From contig NZ_CM001437.1 in NCBI RefSeq assembly GCF_000243275.1, positions 884,019-948,018 on the forward strand: a stretch of DNA of 64,000 nt. Reading direction: 5' to 3'. Below are positions 35,947-45,176 of the stretch, piece after piece; the stretch's first letter is position 1; each line of letters starts with the position of its first letter. The notes under the pieces were generated by a model that saw only the letters and a list, made by a program, of their open reading frames with translations, was not told the origin of the DNA and did not search any database. Source of the DNA: Myroides odoratus DSM 2801. Lineage in GTDB: Bacteria > Bacteroidota > Bacteroidia > Flavobacteriales > Flavobacteriaceae. The position numbers and the translations under genes were made by a program.

Positions 35947-37065
35947 TTAGTTATTTAACATAACAGGCATTACAAGCATAGTTACTGCTTCTCCATCTTC
36001 TAGACCATCTACTGGTGTTAAGATACCTGCTCTGTTTGGTAATGACATTTCTAATTGAATCTCATCCGATTGAAGGTTGTTTAACATCTCCAATAAGAAT
36101 CTTGAATTAAATCCGATTTGCATATCGTCTCCTTGATAATCACAAGTTAAACGCTCATCTGCTTTGTTTGAGTAATCGATATCTTCTGCTGAGATATTCA
36201 ACTCTGTACCTGCAATACGCAATCTGATTTGGTGTGTAGTTTTATTTGCATAAATAGCCACACGACGAACTGAATTCAAGAATTGAACTCTGTTCAATAA
36301 TAATTTATTCGGGTTTTCCTTCGGAATTACCGCTTCGTAATTTGGATATTTCCCATCGATTAAACGACACGTTAATGCGTAGTTATCAAACGTGAATTTC
36401 GCATTTGAATCATTAAATTCAATCACTACATCCGCTCCAGACGCCATTAAAATATTCTTTAAAATATTCAATGGTTTCTTTGGCATGATAAAACTAGCTT
36501 CACTTGGTGAAGTGATATCTGTACGAGAATATTTAACTAACTTATGTGCATCCGTAGCAACGAAAATTAATCCTGTCGGTGCAAATTGGAAAAATACCCC
36601 TGACATTACTGGTCTTAAATCGTCGTTACCTGCTGCGAAAATTGTTTTGCTAATTGCTGTTGCTAAAACACCAGCTGACACTTCTGTTCTTGATGGATCT
36701 TCTAAGCTCTCTGCTTTAGGGAATTCATCTCCTGCAGAATAAGCTAAAACGTATTTTCCAACATCTGAACTAATTTCAATCGTATTGTTTTCCTTTACTG
36801 AGAAAGTCAATGGTTGCTCAGGAAATGTCTTCAATGTTTCCAACAATAACTTAGCAGGAACAGCAATACTTCCTTGACTAGTTGATTCTATCTCTAGACT
36901 AGCAGACATTGTTGTTTCCAAGTCAGACGCTGAAACTCTCAAGATATTATTATCCAATTCAAACAAGAAATTGTCTAATATATGTAAGGTATTACTACTA
37001 CTAATAACACTTCCTAATACCTGTAATTGCTTCAACAAATAGGAACTCGATACTATAAATTTCAT
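35947..37065 (-). CDS. dnaN: DNA polymerase III sliding clamp, beta subunit
   Basis: 372 residues, the standard length of three repeated clamp domains. Recognisable: MKFIVSSSYLLKQLQVLGSVI at the start, TLHILDNFLFELDNNILRVSASDLET, LRPVMSGVFFQF, FVATDAHKLV and C-terminal MLVMPVMLNN (the family ends in MPMR/L-type motifs). It encircles DNA and tethers the replicative polymerase. It stands away from dnaA here, as is usual in flavobacteria. A minus-strand -7-like TATATTTG lies at 37103-37110. Confidence 0.97.
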   Translation of the reverse strand: MKFIVSSSYLLKQLQVLGSVISSSNTLHILDNFLFELDNNILRVSASDLETTMSASLEIESTSQGSIAVPAKLLLETLKTFPEQPLTFSVKENNTIEISSDVGKYVLAYSAGDEFPKAESLEDPSRTEVSAGVLATAISKTIFAAGNDDLRPVMSGVFFQFAPTGLIFVATDAHKLVKYSRTDITSPSEASFIMPKKPLNILKNILMASGADVVIEFNDSNAKFTFDNYALTCRLIDGKYPNYEAVIPKENPNKLLLNRVQFLNSVRRVAIYANKTTHQIRLRIAGTELNISAEDIDYSNKADERLTCDYQGDDMQIGFNSRFLLEMLNNLQSDEIQLEMSLPNRAGILTPVDGLEDGEAVTMLVMPVMLNN

Positions 37066-37145
37066 ATTAAAATATTTTTATACGTAAAAGGCTTTACACC
37101 TACAAATATATTCGATTAACTTCAATAATAAAAGTAGAATTTGCA

Positions 37146-38834
37146 CTACTTTTTAACAAAAGCCTTTCTTTTAAAGAAAGAAAACAAAAATCCAATCACC
37201 AACAGAACGACAATCGGAACAACTAACACAATAATTTGGATGGTTGTATGCTTTTCAAAAACCTTCATCTTATCTAAAACTGGAATTTTAACTTCCTTAG
37301 TACGAAGGTTAATCAGTCCAGAATCATCCAATAAATAGTTCACCGCATTGAACAAAAACTCTTTATTTCCGTATAGTTTATTGGTCCATTTATCATAGCC
37401 CAATTCCATCGGTTGATAGTCCCGATCCAATTGATTTTTGATGATATCTCCATCACTTATCACGATCATTTTCGTTTCTTCACTTTGTTTTTTCGCATTT
37501 GGTAAAGCAAATGGCAATACTCTATTTTCAAAAACAGACTTGAATTGCCCTTCTAGCAGCACCCCCAACACATAATTCCCCTTTCCTTCATATACTTCAG
37601 GAGTTGTTTCTTCATTGAGTATATCCAAGGTAATCTCCGCTGGAGTACCAACAGTCAAAGAATATTGAGACGATTGTAAGAGCACCGTTTTACGAATGCC
37701 GTTTTTCAACGTGTCAATTGGCGAAGCAAAATCCATGCGAACCCCTTCAATATTCTTTACAATAGGATGATTTGACTCAGGGTAAACAAAAGGAGCAAAT
37801 TTCCAAATAAACTCTCCGTATTGTGTTTCACTTCCTTGACGTCCCAATGCTAATTTTATCGGAGTTGCCACCTCATCTTTTACCAAAAGAGGATTAATGC
37901 GCACGCCGTATTTGAATAGCATTTCTCCCAAAGACTGATCCTTTGGATAAGCCAACATGGTTCCTTTGGCACGTAAACTATCAAAATCTGCTTGTACTTG
38001 ATCTAACAACCACAAGGTTTTTCCTCCATTCATAATGAATTGATCCAAAACCTCTACTTGTTTTTCATCAAATTCTCGCGTTGGTTTAGCCACAATAGCC
38101 AAATCAAATTCCTTCAGCTGTGCTAATGTTTTTTCTGGTGCTTTAGCAACTGAATCTAACGTAAAAGGTGCAATGTGATAGTTCTCTTTAGCCGAAATTA
38201 AAAAATCTGCGATATATTGATCCTCTAATTGGCCATTGCCCTTTAGAATCGCAATCTTCTTCGATTTAGGCGTATTAATCTTTGCAATAGCTTCCGTAAA
38301 AGCATATTCTAAATGTTGAATAGAAGTCAATACTTTCTCTTCGGTATTCGCTCCAATCATATTTTTCAACAATTGAACTTTTACCATTTGTTCCCCTTTG
38401 CTAACAAAAGCCCAAGGAAATACTAAAGATTGAGATTGAATCCCTTTATCATTAACCGTTAAGGTAACGGGCTTAGCCCCTAACCCATATAAGTTACTTA
38501 CGATTTGATCTTCTGTTCCGCCTCCTTCTTCTAAAGGATTGACAAAACGGAATAAAATATTTGAATTTTCAGCACTAAACTCTTCTAGTAATTGACGTGT
38601 TTCTCCCTGTAGTTTGACGAACTCTTGAGAAAATTGACCTTCTAACAGCACCTCAATTAAAATAGGTTCTTCTACTTGATCGATAATTTCATTGGTGATT
38701 GGAGAAAGGGTGTAACGCTTGTCTTGCGTCAAGTCGAAACGATGATGTACAACTGCTCCAATACCGTTTAACAGTACAATTCCGGCAATAAAACTACCAA
38801 GCTGAACAATATTTTTCTTTGTCTCTCTTTTCAT
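37146..38834 (-). CDS. gldG: Gliding motility ABC transporter component GldG
   Basis: 562 residues. N-terminal membrane segment (about 12-30), a large extracytoplasmic region with IKNLYGLGAKPVTLTV-like and KKIAILKGNGQLEDQYIADFL segments (the ABC-type uncharacterised GldG/IFT52-like domain), and a C-terminal membrane helix (about 530-550). Lengths and order match GldG of gliding flavobacteria. With GldF and the ATPase GldA (not here) it forms an ABC transporter required for gliding in some species. It overlaps the end of gldF by one base. Confidence 0.92.
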   Translation of the reverse strand: MKRETKKNIVQLGSFIAGIVLLNGIGAVVHHRFDLTQDKRYTLSPITNEIIDQVEEPILIEVLLEGQFSQEFVKLQGETRQLLEEFSAENSNILFRFVNPLEEGGGTEDQIVSNLYGLGAKPVTLTVNDKGIQSQSLVFPWAFVSKGEQMVKVQLLKNMIGANTEEKVLTSIQHLEYAFTEAIAKINTPKSKKIAILKGNGQLEDQYIADFLISAKENYHIAPFTLDSVAKAPEKTLAQLKEFDLAIVAKPTREFDEKQVEVLDQFIMNGGKTLWLLDQVQADFDSLRAKGTMLAYPKDQSLGEMLFKYGVRINPLLVKDEVATPIKLALGRQGSETQYGEFIWKFAPFVYPESNHPIVKNIEGVRMDFASPIDTLKNGIRKTVLLQSSQYSLTVGTPAEITLDILNEETTPEVYEGKGNYVLGVLLEGQFKSVFENRVLPFALPNAKKQSEETKMIVISDGDIIKNQLDRDYQPMELGYDKWTNKLYGNKEFLFNAVNYLLDDSGLINLRTKEVKIPVLDKMKVFEKHTTIQIIVLVVPIVVLLVIGFLFSFFKRKAFVKK

Positions 38835-39553
38835 TATTTGCGCAATTGATTAATTCGGAATACAGTCAAACTCAAAAATAAAGCAGAAAAGGAGATAAAG
38901 TAAAGTAAATCTCTTGTATCAATTACTCCCCTAGAAATACTGCTAAAGTGAGCATGTATTCCCAATTTGCCAATACCGTGTAAGGCTTGTACACGATCCA
39001 ATAGAGTTAATCCATAAGAAGCCAACAGACAAAACAGGACGGCTAAGATAAAAGAGACCACCTGATTACTTGTCAAAGAAGAAGCAAAAAGCCCCATCGC
39101 TACATAGGCTGCCCCTAAAAATAGAAGTCCCAAATACGAACCAATCACACTTCCTAAATCAAAGGTTTGTCCTGCTAAAAGATACTCTTGCAACACCCAA
39201 ACGTACACCAAAGTTGGCAGGATAGCTAAGAGCACAAGTGTGAGTACTCCAAAAAATTTCCCCAACACAATTTGCCATGGAGACAACGGTTTGGTTAAAA
39301 GCAATTCTATGGTTCCTTGTTTAATTTCTTCTGAAAAACTTCGCATGGTCACCGCGGGAATTAAAAATAAAAATACCCAAGGAGACAAAAAGAAAAAAGG
39401 AGATAAATCGGCAAATCCACTTTGGGGGATATTATAATCTCCATCCAAGACCCAAAGGAAGATTCCATTGACAATCAAAAAGACAATGATTACTAAATAA
39501 CCGATTGGCGATCCAAAAAAGGATTTAATTTCGCGCAAACACAGTGCTTTCAT
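38834..39553 (-). CDS. gldF: Gliding motility ABC transporter permease GldF
   Basis: 239 residues with six hydrophobic helices. Opens MKALCLREIKSFFGSPIGYLVI and contains RSFSEEIKQGTIELLLTKPLSPWQIVLGKFFG, the ABC-2 permease motif shared with NosY/GldF. The stop overlaps the gldG start. Membrane-spanning partner of GldA/GldG. Confidence 0.93.
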   Translation of the reverse strand: MKALCLREIKSFFGSPIGYLVIIVFLIVNGIFLWVLDGDYNIPQSGFADLSPFFFLSPWVFLFLIPAVTMRSFSEEIKQGTIELLLTKPLSPWQIVLGKFFGVLTLVLLAILPTLVYVWVLQEYLLAGQTFDLGSVIGSYLGLLFLGAAYVAMGLFASSLTSNQVVSFILAVLFCLLASYGLTLLDRVQALHGIGKLGIHAHFSSISRGVIDTRDLLYFISFSALFLSLTVFRINQLRK

Positions 39554-39566
39554 ATAGTAAATGCGT

Positions 39567-39863
39567 TTATTTTAACGTAGCGTATTTATCCACACTCCAC
39601 GCTTCAGCTTTTTCTTTGAATAATTTCTTGAAATAAGGCCAAACTTCTCCAAACAACGTTGATTTTTTATACGTATCTAAATCTGATTCTTCAGTCCAAT
39701 AGCTGTAAGTAAAAAAGATATTCGGTTGATGTTTATCTCTGTATACTTCTAGAAATTGACAACCCGGAAAGTTGCGAATTTGGTCTTTGTATTTTTCAAA
39801 ATGATTTAAAAAATCATCTATTTTATCCTCTTGTAAGGTAAGTTTTACGATACGTACAAACAT
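39567..39863 (-). CDS. Antibiotic biosynthesis monooxygenase (ABM) domain protein
   Basis: 98 residues with the ferredoxin-like ABM fold: MFVRIVKLTLQEDKIDDFLNHF, FPGCQFLEVYRDKHQPNIFFTYSYWTEESDL and the C-terminal KKLFKEKAEAWSV helix. Such small proteins include haem-degrading and quinol-oxidising enzymes and many of unknown role; no haem ligand can be assigned here. It is 16 bases from the SAM hydrolase gene and 13 from gldF on the same strand, so the four genes 40707 to 37146 may share a transcript. Confidence 0.85.
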   Translation of the reverse strand: MFVRIVKLTLQEDKIDDFLNHFEKYKDQIRNFPGCQFLEVYRDKHQPNIFFTYSYWTEESDLDTYKKSTLFGEVWPYFKKLFKEKAEAWSVDKYATLK

Positions 39864-39879
39864 ATTTTTTTACTTTAGA

Positions 39880-40707
39880 TTACTCTTCACTAAATTCTAT
39901 AAACAACTGATCTTCTAAATGCACGCCTAATAACGTTCGGATAGAACCACCAGGTTCATTTGTTGTTGAATACATAATCGCCACTACCAATTGTCCAACT
40001 TCATTAAATAAAGCGAGTAATTCTCCAGCTTTATTGAGCAATTCACTTGGATCATTGACATTGAAATCAGCGTAGTATTCATTTATTTTTGTAATTGTAC
40101 GATTTTTTATTCGAATACCAAAGTTTCTCCCCCTTCCCACTTGTTCAAACAATTCTCTCGAAATATTCGTCACTAGATTTCCGAATTTATCTTCATACAC
40201 GTATGTTCCAATAATGAGATTCGGTTTAACGGTAAGATTTTCAAGCAATAAGTTCATCTTATACAAAGAATCAATTGGTTGTCCGATTGCTTGTAACTCT
40301 TTTCCTTCACACAATTGATACGCACAGTACACGAATACGTCATTGGTACTCATGCCTTCCACGTGATTAATCGCAACTGCTTCTTCAAACTCATGCGTAC
40401 CGAGTGCAACTGCAATTGCCCCATTATCCGTTCCGATAAAGTAATGGTCTTGATATTTCACGCATATAGCAGCCGAAAAAGGCAAGATAGCAGAGGCTAC
40501 GGATAGAATATGAATGGTTCCTTTTGGAAAATGGCTATAGGCCATAGAAAGCACAAAACCAGCATCTGCCACTCGATAGTTTCTCACTCCATGAGAAATA
40601 TCAACTACATTACAATTTTGAATATTAGAATATATCTTCCCCTTTAAAACGCCTACATAATAATCCGTATATCCAAAATCAGTTGTTAATGTAATTATTC
40701 TCTGCAT
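39880..40707 (-). CDS. SAM hydroxide adenosyltransferase (DUF62 family)
   Basis: 275 residues. Family motifs: ITLTTDFGYTDYYVGVLKGKI (about 4-24, with the Asp of the substrate loop), NVVDISHGV, DAGFVLSMAYSHFPKGTIHILSV, FIGTDNGAI and VYEDKFGNLVTNI. These proteins split S-adenosylmethionine to adenosine and methionine; they are related to fluorinases and chlorinases but lack a halide-specific loop, so hydrolysis is expected. Diverges from phoH. Confidence 0.92.
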   Translation of the reverse strand: MQRIITLTTDFGYTDYYVGVLKGKIYSNIQNCNVVDISHGVRNYRVADAGFVLSMAYSHFPKGTIHILSVASAILPFSAAICVKYQDHYFIGTDNGAIAVALGTHEFEEAVAINHVEGMSTNDVFVYCAYQLCEGKELQAIGQPIDSLYKMNLLLENLTVKPNLIIGTYVYEDKFGNLVTNISRELFEQVGRGRNFGIRIKNRTITKINEYYADFNVNDPSELLNKAGELLALFNEVGQLVVAIMYSTTNEPGGSIRTLLGVHLEDQLFIEFSEE

Positions 40708-40803
40708 TATTTTTTAGTCTCTATTTTTATAAGAAAAATCAATTTTTTATAGTAGATTTGAAATACAAAATTAGACTATTTTTTTAATTAATTCGTATTA
40801 GTA

Positions 40804-41790
40804 TTGAACGAAAGAATAATAGAACTATCGGAAATTAGCCCTAAAGAGTTTTGGGGACCTCAAGACATCCACTTAGACGTTTTAAAAAAGCTTTACCCTC
40901 GTGTTAAAATAATCGCAAGAGGATCTCTATTAAAAATATATGGAGAGGAAGAAGTTTTAGATGAATTTGAACGAAAATTTGTCCGTTTGGTCAAATACTT
41001 CACTCGATATAATAAGATTGATGAAAATGCAATTGAGCGCATTGTATTGGATAGTGACATCCAACAAACCACGGCTTTAGACGATGTCTTGGTGCATGGT
41101 GTTGGAGGGAAGCTAATCAAGGCTATGACAGAGAATCAGCATAAGTTAGTCAAATTTGTAGAGAAAAACGACATGGTTTTTGCCATAGGCCCTGCGGGTA
41201 CTGGAAAAACCTATACGGGTGTTGCTTTGGCTGTTCGCGCTTTAAAGAACAAAGAGGTTAAGCGTATTATTCTAACACGTCCTGCAGTGGAAGCTGGTGA
41301 AAACTTAGGTTTCTTACCTGGGGATATGAAGGAAAAATTAGATCCGTACATGCAACCGTTATACGATGCATTGCGAGATATGATTCCGCCACAAACCTTA
41401 GAAGACTATTTATTCAAAGGCGTGATTCAAATTGCACCTTTAGCGTTTATGCGAGGTCGTACCTTAGATAATGCTTTTGTCATTCTAGATGAGGCACAAA
41501 ATACCACGCATTCTCAGATGAAAATGTTTTTGACGCGTATGGGAAAAAATGCCAAGTTCATCATTACTGGAGACCCAGGACAGATTGACTTACCGCGCAA
41601 AGTTTCTTCTGGATTAAAAGAAGCAATAGAAATTCTGAAAGATGTTGAAGGAATTGGTATGCTTTACTTGGATGACAAAGATATTGTACGCCATAAATTA
41701 GTAAAACGCATTGTAAATGCTTACAAAATTGTGGAAGACAGACGAGATACTATCAAACCAGATGATATAAAAAAGGTTGAAAACAATTAA
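40804..41790 (+). CDS. PhoH family ATPase (TTG start)
   Basis: 328 residues. The start is TTG at 40804: an in-frame stop at 40789 and no ATG or GTG between it and the conserved N-terminus (NERIIELSEISPKEFWGPQD) leave little choice. PhoH features: a KH-like N-terminal part (about 20-100), then the ATPase with FAIGPAGTGKTYTG (Walker A), ILTRPAVEAGENLGFLPGD, AFVILDEAQNTTHSQMKMFLTRMG (Walker B) and FIITGDPGQIDLP. Probably an RNA-binding ATPase/helicase; exact role in this phylum is unsettled. Confidence 0.93.
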   Translation: MNERIIELSEISPKEFWGPQDIHLDVLKKLYPRVKIIARGSLLKIYGEEEVLDEFERKFVRLVKYFTRYNKIDENAIERIVLDSDIQQTTALDDVLVHGVGGKLIKAMTENQHKLVKFVEKNDMVFAIGPAGTGKTYTGVALAVRALKNKEVKRIILTRPAVEAGENLGFLPGDMKEKLDPYMQPLYDALRDMIPPQTLEDYLFKGVIQIAPLAFMRGRTLDNAFVILDEAQNTTHSQMKMFLTRMGKNAKFIITGDPGQIDLPRKVSSGLKEAIEILKDVEGIGMLYLDDKDIVRHKLVKRIVNAYKIVEDRRDTIKPDDIKKVENN

Positions 41791-41808
41791 GTTTTCAACC
41801 TTTTTTTA
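41771..41808 (+). terminator. Terminator overlapping the end of phoH
   Basis: Arms AAAGGTTGAAAAC and GTTTTCAACCTTT pair perfectly; the stop codon is in the loop. A-run and T-run flank it, so it can also serve the convergent gene. Confidence 0.88.
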
Positions 41809-41832
41809 ATATTCAATTATTTACTCCCAATG

Positions 41833-42606
41833 TTATACGTTATAGGTATCTCTGAAAAATTGCAATTTTAATTCTTCCCCTATAAACAAATTCAAATCAT
41901 CTCCATCTAATTCATAACGATCGCATTCTTCAAGAATTTCTAACAATTCTTTCTCTTTGCTTTCGTTCAAAGAAACATAGTCCGGAGACAATACGATTTT
42001 AAAAGCGATGCTCTCTCCTTCACAACGGAGGTCACCATAAATCATGTGATTTCCACCACTTCCAGAAAAACTACGTGTATTTACATCAATACACACTAAA
42101 GGAATTTGATTAATTCCCAACTCTTCTATTCTTTTATTTTCAAAAGCTTTGAATACCCAGTTTCCAGATAATTTCTTATCGTACAAGTAATGTCCAAAGC
42201 ATGCGAAATCTGTTTCAACACCATCTTTCTTGCTCAAGCTAACAGCAACTGAATGATCAAATCTTCCATCTAAAAAAGAACGAGCGCTATCATCTTTGTA
42301 AATGACAATTTCAATCTTCTCATTTGCAGTCGATGATCGGTATACTCTTCACTCTCCTTCAATTAGGGGTTCTTCATAAGGAAAAACGATTTTTACATTC
42401 GGTTTCATACTAGCATAAACAATCCCTTTCTTACTGATGGTGATTGTTTGTAAAGAATCTTGTGCTAATATTTTAAAAAACACGCCCTCTGAATCTTCTT
42501 TCTTTAAGAGGTCCAGTTGTTTTGTATCATTTTCTTTTTGTCCCTTTTCAGTTAAATTATCACTTCCACAAGAGGGAAACAATGAAACAGTTAAAGCCAA
42601 TATCAT
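41833..42606 (-). pseudogene. COG3650/META-like lipoprotein gene interrupted by one in-frame TGA
   Basis: Two open frames (42606-42349, 85 residues with lipobox FPSC; and 42237-41833) lie in the same frame. The only thing between them is a TGA at 42349-42351 followed by 37 open codons (RVYRSSTANEKIEIVIYKDD ...). Read through, the product is a single lipoprotein of 256 sense codons: a beta-rich N-terminal domain of the COG3650 kind, a degenerate C/DxSDxxxxxxVxV segment, ACFGHYLY, and a META-like C-terminal domain (WVFKAFENKRIEEL, PLVCIDVNTRSFSGSGGNHMIYGD). There is no frameshift. Either a recent nonsense mutation, a sequencing error, or readthrough; the first is most likely. Confidence 0.75.
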
Positions 42607-43064
42607 ATTCTCAATCTTTTACGTTACAAAGATAATCCCAAACAACATACCAAAAAAAACGAACTTTTTTTATTTAGTAATACTTTAACGTTTATTACTC
42701 ATTATTTTAGAATTTCAATTATAAAATTAAATAAATAATTAGGAACAAAAAAATAATATCACCTAAATATCAGAAGTAAAATCAATAAATTAACAAATAG
42801 ATAAAAACTGAGATAAAATATTTACATTGAGATCAATTAACAATTTTAACTCCTCTTAACCTCAAACCCCTTAATAAAAACAAAAAACAAAAAAACATTT
42901 GCCTTCATTCTACTTACAAATTTGATTTTCACCTCTACAAAAAAAGGAAGACTTGAGGTTAACCTCCTCATTTTGGGGCAAAAAAAAACTGTTTACACCT
43001 CAAAGGGAGAAACAGTTTCACATGCGTAGACCACTAATTTTGAAGTCGTGAAATAAGTCCATCT
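42607..43064. other. AT-rich intergenic region
   Basis: About 460 bases, very AT-rich, with no gene seen. It includes the palindrome GAGGTTAACCTC at 42952-42963 and, at its right end, a terminator for the small gene that follows. The left end should hold the promoter of the interrupted lipoprotein gene. Confidence 0.5.
42979..43019 (-). terminator. Terminator after the 78-residue gene
   Basis: Read on the minus strand, AAACTGTTT ... AAACAGTTT encloses a 14-base loop and is followed by a run of T. It is 46 bases beyond the stop of the small gene at 43065. Confidence 0.6.
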
Positions 43065-43301
43065 TTACAATAAAGCCGTTTTATATCCTGTTTGGCGAAG
43101 ACAAAACATCAAATCTTCTTCATTATTACTTATACAATACACGCGTATTGTTGAATTGTCTTTTTTCTGAAAAATAGGTTTAAAACTTTTTGGTAAACTA
43201 GCATAAAATGGATCCATTTCTTTTAATTCATACTTTGGATCTATATCTACAGTAACCAATACCACGAACTCATTTGCTTTTAATACAATTGGTAATTTCA
43301 T
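43065..43301 (-). CDS. Small protein of unknown function
   Basis: 78 residues, no signal peptide or membrane segment. Begins MKLPIVLKANEFVVLVTVDID and continues with charged beta-like segments (FKPIFQKKDNSTIRVYCISNNEEDLMF). I do not recognise it. A downstream terminator and isolation in a gene-poor stretch support it being expressed on its own. Could be a small regulator or remnant; no function is proposed. Confidence 0.55.
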   Translation of the reverse strand: MKLPIVLKANEFVVLVTVDIDPKYELKEMDPFYASLPKSFKPIFQKKDNSTIRVYCISNNEEDLMFCLRQTGYKTALL

Positions 43302-43605
43302 ATATCTTATTTTTTAATTCTATCGAAATTTAAAAAAAATTTCAGACAATTCATATTTCATTATCAAAAATCTTCTGTAATGTCAACTAAAAACACACAG
43401 ATAAAATAGCTGTTCTGAAATTTAATTCATTTTTTTTCAGCATTATTATTTAATAAGTAACAAAAATGCATTCTTAAAAAGAATACATTGGTCTATATTC
43501 CATTTGTTTTACACTATTAAATAAATGTTATATTCTAATAGTATAAGCTATTTTACCTACTTTTGTTTCATCTAAAAACAGTAAGAGCACATAACAACTT
43601 AGAAA
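43302..43605. other. Spacer upstream of the oxygenase gene
   Basis: 304 AT-rich bases with no gene. A -7 element TACTTTTG at 43558-43565 is a good candidate for the promoter of the following oxygenase gene, giving a leader of about 35 bases; no clear -33 TTG was found. Confidence 0.5.
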
Positions 43606-44553
43606 ATGCAAAACATTCCTAGTGTTAACTTACGTGATTTCCTATCGGATGACCCGGTACGTAAACAAAAGTTTGTAAATGAAATCGGCCAAGCCTACGA
43701 AGAAATTGGATTCGTAGCATTAAAAGGACACTTCTTAGATGATCAATTAGTTGAGAATCTGTACACTGAAGTTCGCAATTTTTTCAACCTTCCTTTAGAG
43801 ACCAAAAAGAAATACGAAATCCCAGGCATTGGTGGCCAAAGAGGATATGTATCTTTTGGAAAAGAACATGCCAAAGGAAGATCAGAAGGAGATTTAAAAG
43901 AATTTTTTCACTTTGGGCAGTATGTTGAAGACAACCCTGAATTAGAAAAAAGTTATCCTGCCAACGTAACTGTTGACGAATTACCTCAATTCAATCCCAT
44001 CGGAAAAGAAACGTATCAAATGTTAGAAAAAACAGGGGTTTACGTTTTACGTGCATTAGCAATCTACTTGGGACTTGATGAATTTTACTTCGATAAGTTC
44101 GTCAAAAACGGAAACAGTATTTTAAGACCTATCCACTATCCACCGATTACGGATGAGCCTAAAAATGCAGTTCGCGCAGCAGCTCATGGAGATATCAATT
44201 TGATTACGCTACTTATGGGCGCACAAGGTAAAGGGTTACAAGTACAAAATCACAAAGGCGAATGGATTGATGCTATCGCTGCAGAAGATGAATTAGTAAT
44301 CAATGTAGGAGATATGTTATCTAGACATTCAAACAACCGATTGAAATCTACTATTCACCAAGTGGTTAATCCACCGAGAGAACTATGGAGTACTTCTCGT
44401 TATTCGATTCCTTTCTTCATGCACCCTATTAGTGAAATGCCACTCAATTGCTTAGACAATTGTATTGATGAAACTAATCCTAAAAAATTTGAGGATATCA
44501 CAGCAGGTGAGTTTTTACACCAACGCTTGGTTGAATTAGGTTTAATTAAATAG
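43606..44553 (+). CDS. 2-oxoglutarate/Fe(II) oxygenase of the isopenicillin N synthase type
   Basis: 315 residues. N-terminal DIOX_N region (PSVNLRDFLSDDP, YEEIGFVALKGH) and C-terminal double-stranded beta-helix with the facial triad in AAAHGDINLITLL (HxD, about 193-195) and the distal His in RLKSTIHQVVNP (about 251), followed by RYSIPFFMHP with the 2OG-binding Arg (RxS). All active-site residues are intact. The substrate is unknown: the family includes ethylene-forming, penicillin and gibberellin enzymes, and bacterial members of this length are mostly uncharacterised. Confidence 0.92.
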   Translation: MQNIPSVNLRDFLSDDPVRKQKFVNEIGQAYEEIGFVALKGHFLDDQLVENLYTEVRNFFNLPLETKKKYEIPGIGGQRGYVSFGKEHAKGRSEGDLKEFFHFGQYVEDNPELEKSYPANVTVDELPQFNPIGKETYQMLEKTGVYVLRALAIYLGLDEFYFDKFVKNGNSILRPIHYPPITDEPKNAVRAAAHGDINLITLLMGAQGKGLQVQNHKGEWIDAIAAEDELVINVGDMLSRHSNNRLKSTIHQVVNPPRELWSTSRYSIPFFMHPISEMPLNCLDNCIDETNPKKFEDITAGEFLHQRLVELGLIK

Positions 44554-44566
44554 TTTTATTGGAGAT

Positions 44567-44678
44567 GGGTTATGAGTTATGAGTTATGAGTTATGAGTTA
44601 TGAGTTATGAGTTATGAGTTATGAGTTATGGGTCATGAGTTATGGGTCATGAGTTATGGGTCATGAGTTATGGGTCAT
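44567..44678 (+). repeat. Heptanucleotide tandem array (16 units)
   Basis: Sixteen consecutive 7-base units starting 14 bases after the oxygenase stop: one GGGTTAT, eight GAGTTAT, then GGGTCAT alternating with GAGTTAT, ending with GGGTCAT and a partial GAGTAAC. The first block is perfect; the second shows a 14-base higher-order unit (GGGTCATGAGTTAT). Related, decayed tracts occur at 48336-48402 and 48704-48751. The unit length is not a multiple of three, and the array lies outside genes. Confidence 0.95.
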
Positions 44679-44815
44679 GAGTAACAAACATCATAAACCT
44701 TATAAACATCCCTTTTCCCATCTCCAATTTCCATTTTCTCCTCTCCCATTTTCCCTTTTTTTACTATCTTTGAGTAATACCAATACAAGTAGATTTATAA
44801 ATCCAAATTAAAATA

Positions 44816-45163
44816 ATGGCAAAGAAAATCAGTAGTTTAGAAGACTTAGGTGGTTTTGTTTTTTCAACAAATAAAGACTTTGAATTCAGTCAAGAAGAAG
44901 TAATGGATACATTATCTCCTAATGAACAACGATTGGAAGCTCATTTGGACAAGAAAAACAGAGGTGGTAAGGTGGCTACAATCATCAAGGGTTTTGAAGG
45001 AAACGAAGATGATTTAAAAACATTAGCCAAAGATTTAAAAACACTTTGTGGCGTTGGAGGGAGTGCTAAGGATGGTGAAATTATCATTCAGGGAAATTTT
45101 CGTGATAAAATCATGGAGTATTTACAAAAAAAAGGCTACAAAGTGAAACGTGTAGGCGGATAA
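44816..45163 (+). CDS. eIF1/SUI1-like translation factor (YciH family)
   Basis: 115 residues. The N-terminal 40 are charged and variable; the SUI1 domain follows from about residue 45: HLDKKNRGGKVATIIKGFEGNEDDLKTLAKDLKTLCGVGGSAKDGEIIIQGNF-type pattern with the conserved GGS and QG(N/D) motifs, ending in YLQKKGYKVKRVGG. Bacterial YciH proteins have been linked to initiation fidelity under stress. A -7 element TATCTTTG is at 44765-44772, just after the heptamer array, and the phosphorylase gene follows 13 bases on. Confidence 0.93.
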   Translation: MAKKISSLEDLGGFVFSTNKDFEFSQEEVMDTLSPNEQRLEAHLDKKNRGGKVATIIKGFEGNEDDLKTLAKDLKTLCGVGGSAKDGEIIIQGNFRDKIMEYLQKKGYKVKRVGG

Positions 45164-45176
45164 AAAAAGGAATAAT

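Noticed and set aside
39880..40707. Fluorinase or chlorinase
   Set aside because: It has the shared fold but no recognisable halide-specific loop; the common SAM hydroxide adenosyltransferase is the better call.
42437..42688. Plus-strand frame opposite the interrupted lipoprotein gene
   Set aside because: It is Ser/Phe-rich antisense sequence with no homologue-like features, while the minus-strand frame has a lipobox and recognisable domains.
44567..44678. CRISPR array
   Set aside because: The heptamer units are contiguous with no unique spacers and no cas genes nearby; it is a simple tandem repeat.
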